Below the pieces are notes generated by a model, which saw nothing but the letters and a program-made list of their open reading frames with translations, had not been told where the DNA came from and did no database searches. From Danxiaibacter flavus (lineage in GTDB: Bacteria > Bacteroidota > Bacteroidia > Chitinophagales > Chitinophagaceae), in contig NZ_JAULBC010000008.1 of NCBI RefSeq assembly GCF_041060425.1, positions 186,001-250,000 of the forward strand: DNA of 64,000 nucleotides, in the 5' to 3' direction. The first letter of the stretch is position 1; every line of letters starts with the position of its first letter. This document shows positions 35,301 through 43,423 of this stretch, piece by piece. Both the position numbers and the translations under genes were made by a program.

Positions 35301-36068
35301 ATTGATCGGGTTTACTTCGTTGGTGCGTGAAAGTTCTGCTCCTTTTACCTCCGTTACAGAATAGCCGAGTTGTTTCTTTTGTTTAGATACACCAAGCGCG
35401 GTAACCACAACTTCTGCAACATCCGATGTTCTTTGCTGCATTTTTACGGTTAGTGTGTTTTCGTCAACAATTTTCACTTCTGCACTATCATAACCTACTA
35501 TTGTAAATACCAATGTGCTTTGCAATGGAGCATCAATTTCAAAATAACCTTTGTTATTGGTCGTAGTTCCTTTGCGTGTGCCTTTTACCATAACACTTAC
35601 ACCTTCTAATGCAACGCCTTCATTATTGGTAACGGTACCGCTAACTTTATCAGCATAAGCGGCCTGGGCAATAAAAGTGCCGGCGTCAAGGTCTAAAACC
35701 GCTACCTGATTTTCCTTTTTTAGGATAATCTGTTTACCTACAACTTCATATTCAATTTGAAGCGGTTTAAAAAGTTGATCCAGTACATTACCCAATCGTT
35801 GATTTTTGGCTGATAATGTAATGCGCTTGTCGCTTTTAAGTACGCCGGATGCGTATGTAAATTTTACATCGGCTTGTTTGGCGATGGAGCTCAAGGCAGT
35901 TTTAAATTCCTGGTTAGATAATTCCAGGGTGATTTTTTTGTCCAGTATTTCCTGTCCCTCAACCTTGTGAGCATAGGTTGTGAAAACAAACATAAACGAT
36001 AGGATGAGCTGAACAAGTGTGAATTTCATAATAGCAGTACTAAACGTAAACAGGTTACATTTTTTCAT
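32325..36068 (-). CDS. SusC/RagA-family TonB-dependent outer-membrane transporter
   Basis: Outer-membrane beta-barrel importer of 1247 aa. Order: signal region (to about 35; a second Met at 14 is an alternative start), STN secretin/TonB domain (43-115, KITLELSNQEFKTALSSIAKQADVKFTYASG), carboxypeptidase-like Ig domain (137-220, GTVTNNEGVALEGVSVMVKGTRKGTTTNNKGYFEI), plug domain (225-360, with GVSKQKKQLGYSVTEVKGAEL and GQVQ-like LQGKVAGVQIDQG), then the barrel ending ITFTLRASF. The STN domain indicates trans-envelope signalling through the FecR-sigma pair just upstream. Substrate unknown. Confidence 0.94.
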   Translation of the reverse strand: MKKCNLFTFSTAIMKFTLVQLILSFMFVFTTYAHKVEGQEILDKKITLELSNQEFKTALSSIAKQADVKFTYASGVLKSDKRITLSAKNQRLGNVLDQLFKPLQIEYEVVGKQIILKKENQVAVLDLDAGTFIAQAAYADKVSGTVTNNEGVALEGVSVMVKGTRKGTTTNNKGYFEIDAPLQSTLVFTIVGYDSAEVKIVDENTLTVKMQQRTSDVAEVVVTALGVSKQKKQLGYSVTEVKGAELSRTNEVNPINALQGKVAGVQIDQGAGGLFGSSKILIRGNSTLGTNNQPIFVIDGVIMDNDIFSGTGRDFGNDLKNLNMEDFESVSVLKGSAAAALYGSRAVNGVILITTKKGIQRRGIGVTVNQSVNVTQPYAGPDFQNEYGGGSVGAFFTDNRDPNYKPTENWTTKVFPTDPVTGKPYIDRQIGRELENWGPKMVGQEVTNYDGTTTKYLPQPNNFMDAFQNGWGYNTNIALDGGTEKSTFRVSYNRNQGEGVVSNNKFTKNAFDLRATHTFNKFLSVDASLAYSNFEGKNPPRLGGLDAFASYNFGKLFTWMLPRNYDTKYWMQKEHYTSMFGGVPDPNDPNEPNKVPEARFWYSLYENNYLQTEQLVRGRLALNMKLTEWAKLILEGNVSNIYTKNENKELGQAKNYAGGLYGLGFTTKESNMLKWMVMMNKDFNSDFSLNGYIGGEFQRYKTSWEYSETRGGLNYPGNYFLANSVNQPYTEGGIKSRYGLNSIYASADLAYKNMLFLQATWRGDWTSTLTYTNGTGNNFFSYPAVSLSWIFSETFKQLPGWITFGKFRANVAALGGGTDPFIINPGFAFSGYSNANGSTVSLSTYTSPNVIQPNLKPSRKISEELGLEMRFFKSRLGFDVSVYQDNTRNQILPIITPYESGVSNQTINSGNIQNRGIELRLDGTPVKSKNFSWNTALTYAVNRNKIVELYPGRTEFNLGANIGEISTWAVVGKSYGTLRTQIHSTAFQAVDANGKPIADPKNGLPILAWRDDARAAFPARSNQWQDVGDINAKFRGGWDNTITYKNFALNFLLDAKIGGDFVLLSYRYGTHTGVFPNSLPGRDADHGGIVWTSKYDNQQYDDGRIVEGVFADGQTVTMPDGSKANVGGMTFKEAYDKGLVEPTHTPQFFYRYGSSSTGVADYWVKENSWISLRQVALSYSFPKKLYEKMKLNNLAFSVIGRDLFYLYRTLPYNYNPASNNSNNTAYSGEEGFLPMMRTITFTLRASF

Positions 36069-36240
36069 AACTTTAGTTTGTTTTGGATTCTCTCAATAAG
36101 TTCAAAACCTGCATTTAGGTAAGCCTGTAATGCAGAAGCTTGTATAAGTCCGTGCCCCTGAAATTGCAATTGCATTCCTGACCGAATACAACGCACACTA
36201 AAAGTTTTATGGGAGTACGACTTATCCCTGGCTAAATATC

Positions 36241-36271
36241 ATTGGCGGTGTAGCAGCATCGCCAATTTTTT
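36241..36271. other. Intercistronic hairpin between fecR and susC
   Basis: ATTGGCG/CGCCAAT stem extended by three pairs, loop TAGCAG, with T-run on the plus strand (36264-36271). No plus-strand gene ends here, so on the operon strand it may be an mRNA processing or stabilising structure, or an attenuator. Confidence 0.5.
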
Positions 36272-36329
36272 CCAGTTAGTGAGCATTCATTTTTTCATCA
36301 TCTCATTGGTTTTTGGTTTAATAATCAGG

Positions 36330-37394
36330 TTAGTCACATCCCTGGCTTAGGATGGTTACACTACTTTCATCTATTGTATAGGTTGCATTTATAGCTGAAC
36401 AAATAATTCGGATCTTGTCGGAAAGTGGTTCTTCTCCAATTGAAGTGGTAATTCTGCAGTTAGTGATCTTATCCTTGTTATAGTTTATCTGAACGTGATA
36501 AGTTGCTTGCAAATCGTTAAGGACCGTAATAAGTGGGGCATCTTCATACTCGAACGATAGCGGTTTGTAATTGGGTTGTTTAATAAGAAGGGTATCTTGT
36601 ACCGCAGTTTTCACGGCGGTATTATTTGATGCGTTGATGACCACCTGCTGGTTAGGCAATAGCACCATTTTGCCGGGATCATTTTCTTTTTCAGTGAACA
36701 CCGCCACCTTTCCCGTACGTACGGCAACTGTTACATCATTACTCGCAGATCGCGCATTTACCCGGAAGCTTGTTCCCAGAACGCGTGTAACTATATTATG
36801 GGCGTGGACCAGGAAGGGGTGCTGCGGATCTTTGGCTATTTCAAAAAATGCTTCACCTTCCAGGTAAACTTCCCTGGTGCTGTCGTTGAAAATTGGCTGA
36901 CTTTTTAGTGCACTGCCCGGGGCAAGGAAAACACGCGAACCGTCTGATAAAAGAATGATTTCATCTTTGCCTGAACTATTCTTTCTTTCGATCAGATGTT
37001 TGGCTTCTTTAACGGCGGTGTTTATAACCAAACTGACTGGTGCTGTTTTTTGCAAAAAATAATATCCCATCGTGGAGGCAATCACCGCGATCCCGGCAGC
37101 TGCCCACCACCATTTTTTACGATGTATGGGAATTGTTTTATTGGCTTGAGAATGGATAGATTGTTCTATCCTGTTCCAGATGTCATTTGAGTTGCTGTCC
37201 TGCTCCTCTGTAGCATGGCTCTCACGGAAAAGCAGGGTCAGTTTCCGTGCTTTTTCTACTGCGTTTGCATGTGCATCGCTGGCTGTTGCGTAGTTTGCCC
37301 AATAAATATTTCCGGCTTCCGTTGGTGAAAATACCCAGGCAACAAAATCGTCATTTTGTAACAGCTCATTCAGCAGTAGATTGTTATTGGTCAT
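36330..37394 (-). CDS. FecR-family anti-sigma factor
   Basis: Inner-membrane anti-sigma regulator of 354 aa. N-terminal cytoplasmic part (1-95, NELLQNDDFVAWVFSPT), membrane helix at about 100-118 (WWWAAAGIAVIASTMGYYF), then the periplasmic FecR domain (IERKNSSGKDEIILLSDGSRVFLAPGSALK... VYLEGEAFFEIAKDPQHPFLVHA... VLGTSFRVNA) and DUF4974-like C-terminus (PLITVLNDLQATYHVQINYNKDKITNCRIT). It receives the signal from the STN domain of the SusC-like transporter and releases the sigma factor encoded directly upstream. Confidence 0.93.
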   Translation of the reverse strand: MTNNNLLLNELLQNDDFVAWVFSPTEAGNIYWANYATASDAHANAVEKARKLTLLFRESHATEEQDSNSNDIWNRIEQSIHSQANKTIPIHRKKWWWAAAGIAVIASTMGYYFLQKTAPVSLVINTAVKEAKHLIERKNSSGKDEIILLSDGSRVFLAPGSALKSQPIFNDSTREVYLEGEAFFEIAKDPQHPFLVHAHNIVTRVLGTSFRVNARSASNDVTVAVRTGKVAVFTEKENDPGKMVLLPNQQVVINASNNTAVKTAVQDTLLIKQPNYKPLSFEYEDAPLITVLNDLQATYHVQINYNKDKITNCRITTSIGEEPLSDKIRIICSAINATYTIDESSVTILSQGCD

Positions 37395-37451
37395 GAGATA
37401 TATGCTTATCTATACCTAAGTGTATCTCACCACGATTTTATACTCACCTTT

Positions 37452-38072
37452 TTAAAAATAAATTTGAGAAGCGAAAATGAGTGCAGAAAGCAACTCGAGA
37501 CTATAGCCGGGAATAGTTCTTTTTAAAGAATCGATGGCTCTTTGCTGCAGGTTGGAAACAGATTGATAGTTGATGTTCAGCAGATCGGCCACTTGTTGGT
37601 TGGTATATCCTTTAAAGAACCTGAAATAAATAACTTCCCGCTGACGCAACGGCAACCTACTTATGGCATCCTGCATAATGCGAATGGTATTTTGGCGGCT
37701 TTCTTTTTCTTCCAGCAAATTGTCAATTGTAAAATCAGCATTATCCGTGGATGTTTCGCTTTCCTGGAAATGAACCGAAACAAGCGGATTGTGCAGTTTG
37801 AATAATTTGTAGCGGAGCGCCTTCAGCATATAAAATTCAATGTTGTGGATCTCGGGAAGCGATTGCCGTCTGTTCCACAGCTCCACAAACAGGTCGTGAA
37901 TCGCATCTTTTACAATGTCTTTATCGGCTAAGATCCTGTTGCCGTAGTGCAGTAACGATTTTATATGAGCCTGGTACAGGTGAGAAAATGCAGAAAAGTC
38001 ACCAGATCTGAATTGATCAAGCAGCACTTGTACGTTTAGATATTTCTCATCATCAATGCCTGCAGTCGTCAT
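37452..38072 (-). CDS. ECF-type RNA polymerase sigma-70 factor
   Basis: Sigma factor of 206 aa. Region 2 spans about 18-90 (FSHLYQAHIKSLLHYGNRI... DAIHDLFVELWNRRQSLPEI). Region 4 spans about 130-185 (ISRLPLRQREVIYFRFFKGYTNQQVADLLNINYQSVSNLQQRAIDSLKR). First gene of the sigma-FecR-SusC-SusD operon; the gap to fecR is 57 bp. It should direct transcription of the susCD genes when the transporter is engaged. Confidence 0.93.
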   Translation of the reverse strand: MTTAGIDDEKYLNVQVLLDQFRSGDFSAFSHLYQAHIKSLLHYGNRILADKDIVKDAIHDLFVELWNRRQSLPEIHNIEFYMLKALRYKLFKLHNPLVSVHFQESETSTDNADFTIDNLLEEKESRQNTIRIMQDAISRLPLRQREVIYFRFFKGYTNQQVADLLNINYQSVSNLQQRAIDSLKRTIPGYSLELLSALIFASQIYF

Positions 38073-38787
38073 GGTAGAATTGAAGATATATGCCTGGTTC
38101 TCCTAATACATCAAGGAGCCACTACTAAAATAAAAAAACTACCAGTACTTTTTGCATAAGTTTTAGAAGCCTGATTATAAATGATAAAATTCAAGAAACA
38201 ATTGAAGGAAGGGTGGAGAGGTGGGGTGAAAAACGGTTAAGCGGAAGCTAAAAGCCCAAGCCCAAAGCTCAAAGCCCAAAGCCTAAAACTGGTTATACGT
38301 TGTAGGTTATACGTGCTACGTTTTATAAAGCGAAGGGTTGTGAGTTACAGTGCGCTTTGGGTCCTTAAGCGCATTAGGGCCTCTTATTTCTTTGTGCCAC
38401 TTCGTGTCCTTCGTGTGGTTCAAATGCCTTTTCTAATGGGGTCATTTTCAATTTTCCCCGCCTGAATGATTTGTCGGGCAGGAACTTTCTATTGTCAATT
38501 AAATGAACCTTCGTGCTTCTTTCCGTCTTAGCGCCTTTGCGGCAAAAGTCGTAGTGTTTCGCTGTGCCACCCGTGCCTCTGTGGTTCAAACCTTCGTGCT
38601 TCTTTTCGCCTTAGCGCAGTGGCAGAAAACGCGGTGTTTCGCCGTGCCGCGCGTGCCTCTGTGGTTCAAACCTTCGTGCTTCTTTCCGCCTTAGCGCCTT
38701 TGCGGCAAAAGTCGTAGTGTTTCGCCGTGCCGCCCGTGCCTCCGTGGTTCCACTTTCGCTTTAGCTCGTTTACGTTACCTTTGCGCC
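38073..38787 (+). repeat. Composite repeat region upstream of rlmD
   Basis: Gene-free, 715 bp. Order: period-7 AAGCCCA array (38246-38286), period-7 GTTATAC array (38292-38326), CTTCGTG-type words (38385-38425), a module CCCCGCCTGAATGATTTGTC (near 38456) with GTCAATTAA, then a three-copy tandem repeat of about 82 bp (units at 38508, 38591, 38671), each starting CCTTCGTGCTTCTT and ending GTGGTTCAAA. It ends at a perfect -7 box. Open frames here are repeat translations. Confidence 0.85.
38776..38783 (+). promoter_or_regulatory. -7 promoter box of rlmD
   Basis: TACCTTTG, a perfect TAnnTTTG match, 4 nt before the GTG start of rlmD, predicting a leaderless mRNA. Confidence 0.65.
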
Positions 38788-40212
38788 GTGAGAAAGAAAA
38801 AAACACCGGTAATTTTAGAAGATGTGCTTGTTGAGCACTATGCCGCGGAGGGCAAATCACTCTCTCGCGTGGACGGAAAAGTTGTTTTTATTGAGAACGT
38901 TGTTCCCGGTGATGTAGTTGACATCCAGCTGGGAAAAAATAAAAAGGACTGGGCCGAAGGATGGCCATTGAAGTTCAAGAAATATTCACAGCAAAGAGTT
39001 GAGCCTTTTTGTGAGCATTTTGGTGTTTGCGGCGGATGCCAATGGCAAATGCTTCCCTATGCCCAGCAATTGCAGTATAAACAACAACAGGTTGTTGATA
39101 ATCTTTCCCGCATTGGAAAACTGGAGCTTCCGGAAATAAGTCCCATCATCGGCTGCGACGAAACCAGGCTATACCGCAATAAAATGGAATACACTTTTGC
39201 TACAAAGCGCTATATTCCCGATGCGGAGTTTAAGGCCATGAAGGCAAATAACGTTTTTGAAGGAGATGAGCCGCAGGGGTTTGCCGGTTTTCATGCCAAA
39301 GGCTATTTTGACAAGATCGTTGAGATCAACACCTGTCATCTGCAACCTGAACCTACGAACACGATCCGTAAAAATCTGGCAGCCTTTGCCCGGAAGAATA
39401 ATCTTCCTTTTTATAATATTAAGGAGCACCATGGCTACATGCGTAATGTTATGGTTCGCATGGCAACTACCGGCGAATTGATGGTGAATGTTGTGCTGGG
39501 TTATGAGAACGAAAAGAACCGTAAGGCGCTTTTAGATAACCTGCTTGCCGGGGTTCCTGGTATTACATCTTTATTGTATACAATCAATACAAAAAGAAAC
39601 GATAGCATCTTTGACCTGGAGCCTGTTGTTTATAAAGGCAAGGATCATATTATAGAAAAACTGGAAGATTTCAGTTTTAAAATAAGTCCGAAATCTTTCT
39701 TTCAGACAAATACGCGACAGGCCGAGCGGTTGTACCAGGTAACACGCGACTTTGCAGAATTAAACGGTTCACAAACTGTGTATGACTTATATTGCGGTAC
39801 TGGTAGCATTGGAATTTTCGTGAGCGGACAGGCTAAAAAAGTAATTGGAGTGGAAGTAATTGAAGAAGCCATCAAAGACGCAAAAGAAAATGCAGCTTTA
39901 AATGATATTCAGCATGCCTCATTCTACGCAGGCGATGTTATTGCTATTTGTGATGATAATTTTTTCAACATTAATGGCACTCCGGATGTAATTATTACAG
40001 ACCCTCCCCGTGCAGGTATGCACGAAAAACTGGTGAACAAACTGCTGGACATTGCTGCTCCAACCGTTGTGTATGTTAGTTGTAATCCTGCTACACAGGC
40101 GAGAGACCTCTCTTTGCTGGGGGAAAAATATTCAGTAGAGAAAATTCAACCGGTGGACATGTTTCCACATACCCTGCACATTGAAAACGTAGTTCAGTTA
40201 AAATTGAAATAA
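38788..40212 (+). CDS. rlmD: 23S rRNA (uracil-C5)-methyltransferase RlmD/RumA family
   Basis: SAM-dependent enzyme of 474 aa that methylates a 23S rRNA uridine (U1939 in E. coli numbering for RlmD). TRAM domain at about 10-65, then the iron-sulfur cysteines (FCEHFGVCGGCQW). The methyltransferase core has VYDLYCGTGSIGIF, DPPRAGMHEKLV and the catalytic cysteine in VYVSCNPATQARDL; the end HTLHIENVVQLKLK is typical. GTG start 4 nt after a -7 box. Bacteroidota enzymes of this type may also methylate another 23S site (RlmCD), so the exact target is inferred. Followed 16 bp later by a rhomboid gene. Confidence 0.92.
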   Translation: MRKKKTPVILEDVLVEHYAAEGKSLSRVDGKVVFIENVVPGDVVDIQLGKNKKDWAEGWPLKFKKYSQQRVEPFCEHFGVCGGCQWQMLPYAQQLQYKQQQVVDNLSRIGKLELPEISPIIGCDETRLYRNKMEYTFATKRYIPDAEFKAMKANNVFEGDEPQGFAGFHAKGYFDKIVEINTCHLQPEPTNTIRKNLAAFARKNNLPFYNIKEHHGYMRNVMVRMATTGELMVNVVLGYENEKNRKALLDNLLAGVPGITSLLYTINTKRNDSIFDLEPVVYKGKDHIIEKLEDFSFKISPKSFFQTNTRQAERLYQVTRDFAELNGSQTVYDLYCGTGSIGIFVSGQAKKVIGVEVIEEAIKDAKENAALNDIQHASFYAGDVIAICDDNFFNINGTPDVIITDPPRAGMHEKLVNKLLDIAAPTVVYVSCNPATQARDLSLLGEKYSVEKIQPVDMFPHTLHIENVVQLKLK

Positions 40213-40228
40213 GTTAAAGCGAAAAGAT

Positions 40229-40933
40229 ATGTCAGAATTCAGGCCCGGCGGTTTTCAGATCTTACCTTATATTATTAAGAACCTTATTATCATTAATGTG
40301 TTAATATTCTTAGCGCAGCAGACATTTGGTGCGGGTGGTAATACCAGGTTGGAAGACTTGTTTGCGCTGCATACCTGGCAGAGCTCATTATTTAAACCAT
40401 GGCAGTTTGTAACGTACATGTTTATGCACGGAAGCTGGGGACACATTTTCTGGAACATGTTTGCTGTCTGGATGTTTGGGGCTGTACTGGAGAACTTATG
40501 GGGGCCGAAACGTTTTCTGACATTTTATGTCGTGTGCGGATTAGGCGCTGCGCTGGCACATATGATTGTGCTTTATTTTGAAAACCAGGGTTTGATAAAG
40601 GAGTTTAATTCGTTGTCACCTATGGATAAGGAGGTTTATTACACGCTTTTCGTCAGGCATTTGAACAGTGCTACGTTGGGCGCTTCCGGCGCAGTGTTTG
40701 GCTGCCTCGCCGCTTTTGGTTATCTTTTTCCTAACAGGTATATTTCGATATATTTTCTGTTCCCCATTAAAGCTAAATGGTTTGTTATAATTTACGCTGG
40801 GATAGAATTGTTTTCGGGAATAAAAAACTCTGCAGGCGATAACGTAGCTCATTTTGCGCATTTGGGAGGTGGCCTGGTTGGAATTATTTTGGTATATTAC
40901 TGGAACAAAACGAACAGGCATAATTTTTATTAG
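40229..40933 (+). CDS. Rhomboid intramembrane serine protease
   Basis: Membrane protease of 234 aa with six helices. Catalytic machinery is complete: HGSWGHIFWNMF (H72 and N76 oxyanion residues), GASGAVFG with Ser153, and AHFAHLGGG with His211. Probably co-transcribed with rlmD (16 bp gap) and the following rhomboid homologue. Substrates unknown. Confidence 0.9.
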   Translation: MSEFRPGGFQILPYIIKNLIIINVLIFLAQQTFGAGGNTRLEDLFALHTWQSSLFKPWQFVTYMFMHGSWGHIFWNMFAVWMFGAVLENLWGPKRFLTFYVVCGLGAALAHMIVLYFENQGLIKEFNSLSPMDKEVYYTLFVRHLNSATLGASGAVFGCLAAFGYLFPNRYISIYFLFPIKAKWFVIIYAGIELFSGIKNSAGDNVAHFAHLGGGLVGIILVYYWNKTNRHNFY

Positions 40934-40979
40934 TATAAATGATGCGTTCTAACATATATCAATTAGAAAAACTGATTTT

Positions 40980-41918
40980 ATGAGTGTTATGGAGCAAAAC
41001 AGGGGCAATCGTTTATTACTCGGACAAAATAATAATGCCCTTACCTGGCTTATTATCATCAATGCGGTCATTTTCGTTATACTCAACTTTATCAAGATCA
41101 TTTATCTTTTCTCTTATGACATTAACGCGGAAGCAACCCTTACTTTTCAACGACAAATAGTTGAATGGTTTTCTTTACCGGGTGGCATTCAAAAGTTCGG
41201 ATCAAGGCCCTGGACTATCTTAACTTATATGTTCTCCCACGTAAGCGTATGGGATCTGATAGTTACATTACTGTGGTTGTGGGGCTTCGGATTTATTCTG
41301 CAGGATATGATGGGTAACAGTAAACTTATTCCTATTTATCTCTATGCAGGTTTCGCAGGTGGTGCAATATTTCTTGCGGCAACCAATCTGATTCCTGCTT
41401 TTAAAGTAAACGCCGGTGAAAATTATGCGTTAATAGGCGGTGGTGCTGCAGTGATGGGTGTGGCAGTGGCCACAACAGCTTTAGCTCCAACTTACCGCAT
41501 TTTCCCGATGCTTAACGGTGGTATACCATTATGGGTGCTTACGCTTATTTTTATAGCAATTGATTACGCAACTGTTGCGAGTTCGAGCATGGGGTATGCA
41601 CTGGCCCACCTGGCTGGTGCAGGCATGGGATTTTTGTTTGTATATCAGCTAAGGCGCGGCAGCGATTGGGGCGAATGGATGTTACAATTGTTTTATTGGA
41701 CGGAAGATCTTTTCAACCCGGAAAAAAAACATTCAACTGCAAGCAAAAAACAACAACACTTCTATAAAGCAACCAAAAAGCCTTTTGAGAAAAAGCCTCA
41801 TATCACCCAGCAACATATCGATGAGATACTGGACAAGATCAATCAAAAAGGCTACCATTTTTTAACCGACGAAGAAAAAGAATTTTTGAAGAAGGCAAGT
41901 GAGGGAGATTTGATGTGA
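40980..41918 (+). CDS. Rhomboid-family protein, catalytic residues lost
   Basis: Membrane protein of 312 aa related to the preceding protease, with a charged C-terminal tail (about 240-312). The position of the catalytic serine (GxSx) reads LIGGGAAVMG, so Gly155 replaces Ser. The HxxxxN oxyanion motif also reads VSVWDLIVTLLWLW, with D92 and T96. Histidine H210 (ALAHLAG) remains. It is therefore predicted to be an inactive rhomboid, perhaps regulating or recruiting substrates for its active neighbour, as iRhoms do in animals (inference). 46-bp gap to the active copy. Confidence 0.82.
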   Translation: MSVMEQNRGNRLLLGQNNNALTWLIIINAVIFVILNFIKIIYLFSYDINAEATLTFQRQIVEWFSLPGGIQKFGSRPWTILTYMFSHVSVWDLIVTLLWLWGFGFILQDMMGNSKLIPIYLYAGFAGGAIFLAATNLIPAFKVNAGENYALIGGGAAVMGVAVATTALAPTYRIFPMLNGGIPLWVLTLIFIAIDYATVASSSMGYALAHLAGAGMGFLFVYQLRRGSDWGEWMLQLFYWTEDLFNPEKKHSTASKKQQHFYKATKKPFEKKPHITQQHIDEILDKINQKGYHFLTDEEKEFLKKASEGDLM

Positions 41919-41999
41919 AGAACGTAAGATGGTAAGACAGTAAGATCGTAAGACCGTAAGATGGTAAGACATGTAAGATATTAAGGCCGTAGGACATGT
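41918..41999. repeat. Period-8 degenerate tandem array
   Basis: About ten units of AAGANNGT: AAGAACGT, AAGATGGT, AAGACAGT, AAGATCGT, AAGACCGT, AAGATGGT and so on, with two units of 9 nt. The first unit overlaps the stop codon of the degenerate rhomboid. Same family as 2633-2672. Confidence 0.85.
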
Positions 42000-42226
42000 A
42001 AAAAAAGAAAAGAGATGTTGAGAGTTAGTGATGTTGTTAGCACTTTCAATTATCCCCGCCTGAATGACTTCAGTCGGGCAGGCACTGTCAATTTTCAATT
42101 AACAATCCTTTGCCGCTTTGTGCCCTTGGTGCCTTCGTGCCCGCCCGTGCCGGATCGGACGGGTTTCAAAAAAACTTTTAGCCTTTCGTATCTTCGTGGT
42201 TCTTGTTAACAAACCCGGAATTCCTG
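42000..42226 (+). repeat. Composite repeat region upstream of the first EEP gene
   Basis: Contains the CCCCGCCTGAATGACTTCAG module (near 42055) with CAATTTTCAATTAAC (near 42089), CTTTGTGCCC words, one GCCCGCCCG hairpin module (42137-42163), GTTTCAAAAAAACT and the -7-like box TATCTTCG (42189-42196). The same order is seen upstream of the MFS, alkyltransferase-like and rlmD genes. Confidence 0.82.
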
Positions 42227-43339
42227 ATGAGATTTTTTTCACGTGTTTCAGGCACAATTGTCTGCATACTTCTTTCAATAGTTTATGTGCTGTGTTCGTT
42301 GCCCGCGTACATTCCATCTTCTACCTGGACGAGATTCAGTTTGTTTGCATTGTTGTTTCCTTACGCTGCCGGCTTTATGTTTGCCGCGATCATTTACTTT
42401 TTATTCCGCAATCGCAGGTTGGCAATTTTTCTCATACTTGTTTCTTTTGCCGGTTATAAAAACATTTCAACCACATTTGCTTTTCATCCTTTTTCTTCAT
42501 GGAGCAATAACAAGCAGCCCGGGGCGTTACGTATACTGACCTGGAATGTTCAGGGATTTGATAATCTGTCGGGAAAAAAGTTGCAAAGCGAACCGGGATG
42601 GATACAGGTGCCTGACCATGTTAAAGAATGGCAGCCTGATGTTGCCTGCTTGCAGGAATACAAAACCGTATTCGGCCATAAGAAGTTGGTAGATATGAAA
42701 GACAGGTTTGATTCTGCAGGTTATAAATATTTCTATTGTTCGAAGGATTTTATATCGACCACGTACAGCGGCGTTAAGATTGTGCATGGTGTAGCCATAT
42801 TTTCAAAACATCCGTTGGTGGATAGTGGCACCGTGGCCATTGTGAATGAAAACGGGTATACAGAAAAAATGGCTTATGCAGATCTGATGTTGAACAATCG
42901 CAGAATGCGCATTTTTACTGCACACCTGGCGTCGTACCAGCTTTATAGTGAGCAAACCTATATCGACAACAAAACATACCAGGAAACAATAGAGCACAAA
43001 CGGTCTATTATCGGAAAAATCCAGCAACGCGAATTGTTGCACGAACAACAGGTGAAAACAATTCGTAGAAGCATAGATAGTAGTCCTTACCCTGTAGTTT
43101 ATTGCGGAGATCTGAATAATACGCCGGCATCATATACATACCATTACCTGAGAGGAAAAATGCAGGATGCATGGCTAAAAAAAGGTTTGGGCCTGGGTAA
43201 GACTTACTATAACCTGGCGCCATCATTGCGGATTGATGTATGCCTTGCTGATCCGGCGTTTAGCGTACAGCAGAGCGTAGTGAAGCGGGTGTATTCATCA
43301 GACCATTTTCCTGTATTAACAGATCTTTCCTGGAAATAA
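42227..43339 (+). CDS. Endonuclease/exonuclease/phosphatase-family membrane protein, first of two
   Basis: Protein of 370 aa with an N-terminal membrane region (three helices, about 5-95: SGTIVCILLSIVYVLC, FSLFALLFPYAAGFMFAAIIYF, LAIFLILVSFAGY) and a C-terminal EEP catalytic domain. EEP motifs are ILTWNVQGFD, CLQEY, TAHL, CGDLNNTP and SSDHFPV. It probably cleaves a phosphodiester outside the cytoplasm; the substrate is unknown. Start at ATG 42227; a TTG at 42203 in frame is less likely. Followed by a paralogue 84 bp downstream. Confidence 0.83.
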   Translation: MRFFSRVSGTIVCILLSIVYVLCSLPAYIPSSTWTRFSLFALLFPYAAGFMFAAIIYFLFRNRRLAIFLILVSFAGYKNISTTFAFHPFSSWSNNKQPGALRILTWNVQGFDNLSGKKLQSEPGWIQVPDHVKEWQPDVACLQEYKTVFGHKKLVDMKDRFDSAGYKYFYCSKDFISTTYSGVKIVHGVAIFSKHPLVDSGTVAIVNENGYTEKMAYADLMLNNRRMRIFTAHLASYQLYSEQTYIDNKTYQETIEHKRSIIGKIQQRELLHEQQVKTIRRSIDSSPYPVVYCGDLNNTPASYTYHYLRGKMQDAWLKKGLGLGKTYYNLAPSLRIDVCLADPAFSVQQSVVKRVYSSDHFPVLTDLSWK

Positions 43340-43411
43340 GCAATTGTGTCTGCGCATATAATGGTAATGAAAACTTTTGTATATAACGTCGCCAATTAAA
43401 CCGCATTTTTT

Positions 43412-43419
43412 TATATTTA
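43412..43419 (+). promoter_or_regulatory. -7 promoter box of the second EEP gene
   Basis: TATATTTA, one mismatch to TAnnTTTG, ending exactly 4 nt before the ATG at 43424. Confidence 0.55.
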
Positions 43420-43423
43420 CCAC

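Noticed and set aside
38374..38860. Frames in the repeat block before rlmD
   Set aside because: Repeat translations (RHGGTGGTAKHYDFCRKG-like text) in several frames; they would overlap the rlmD promoter.
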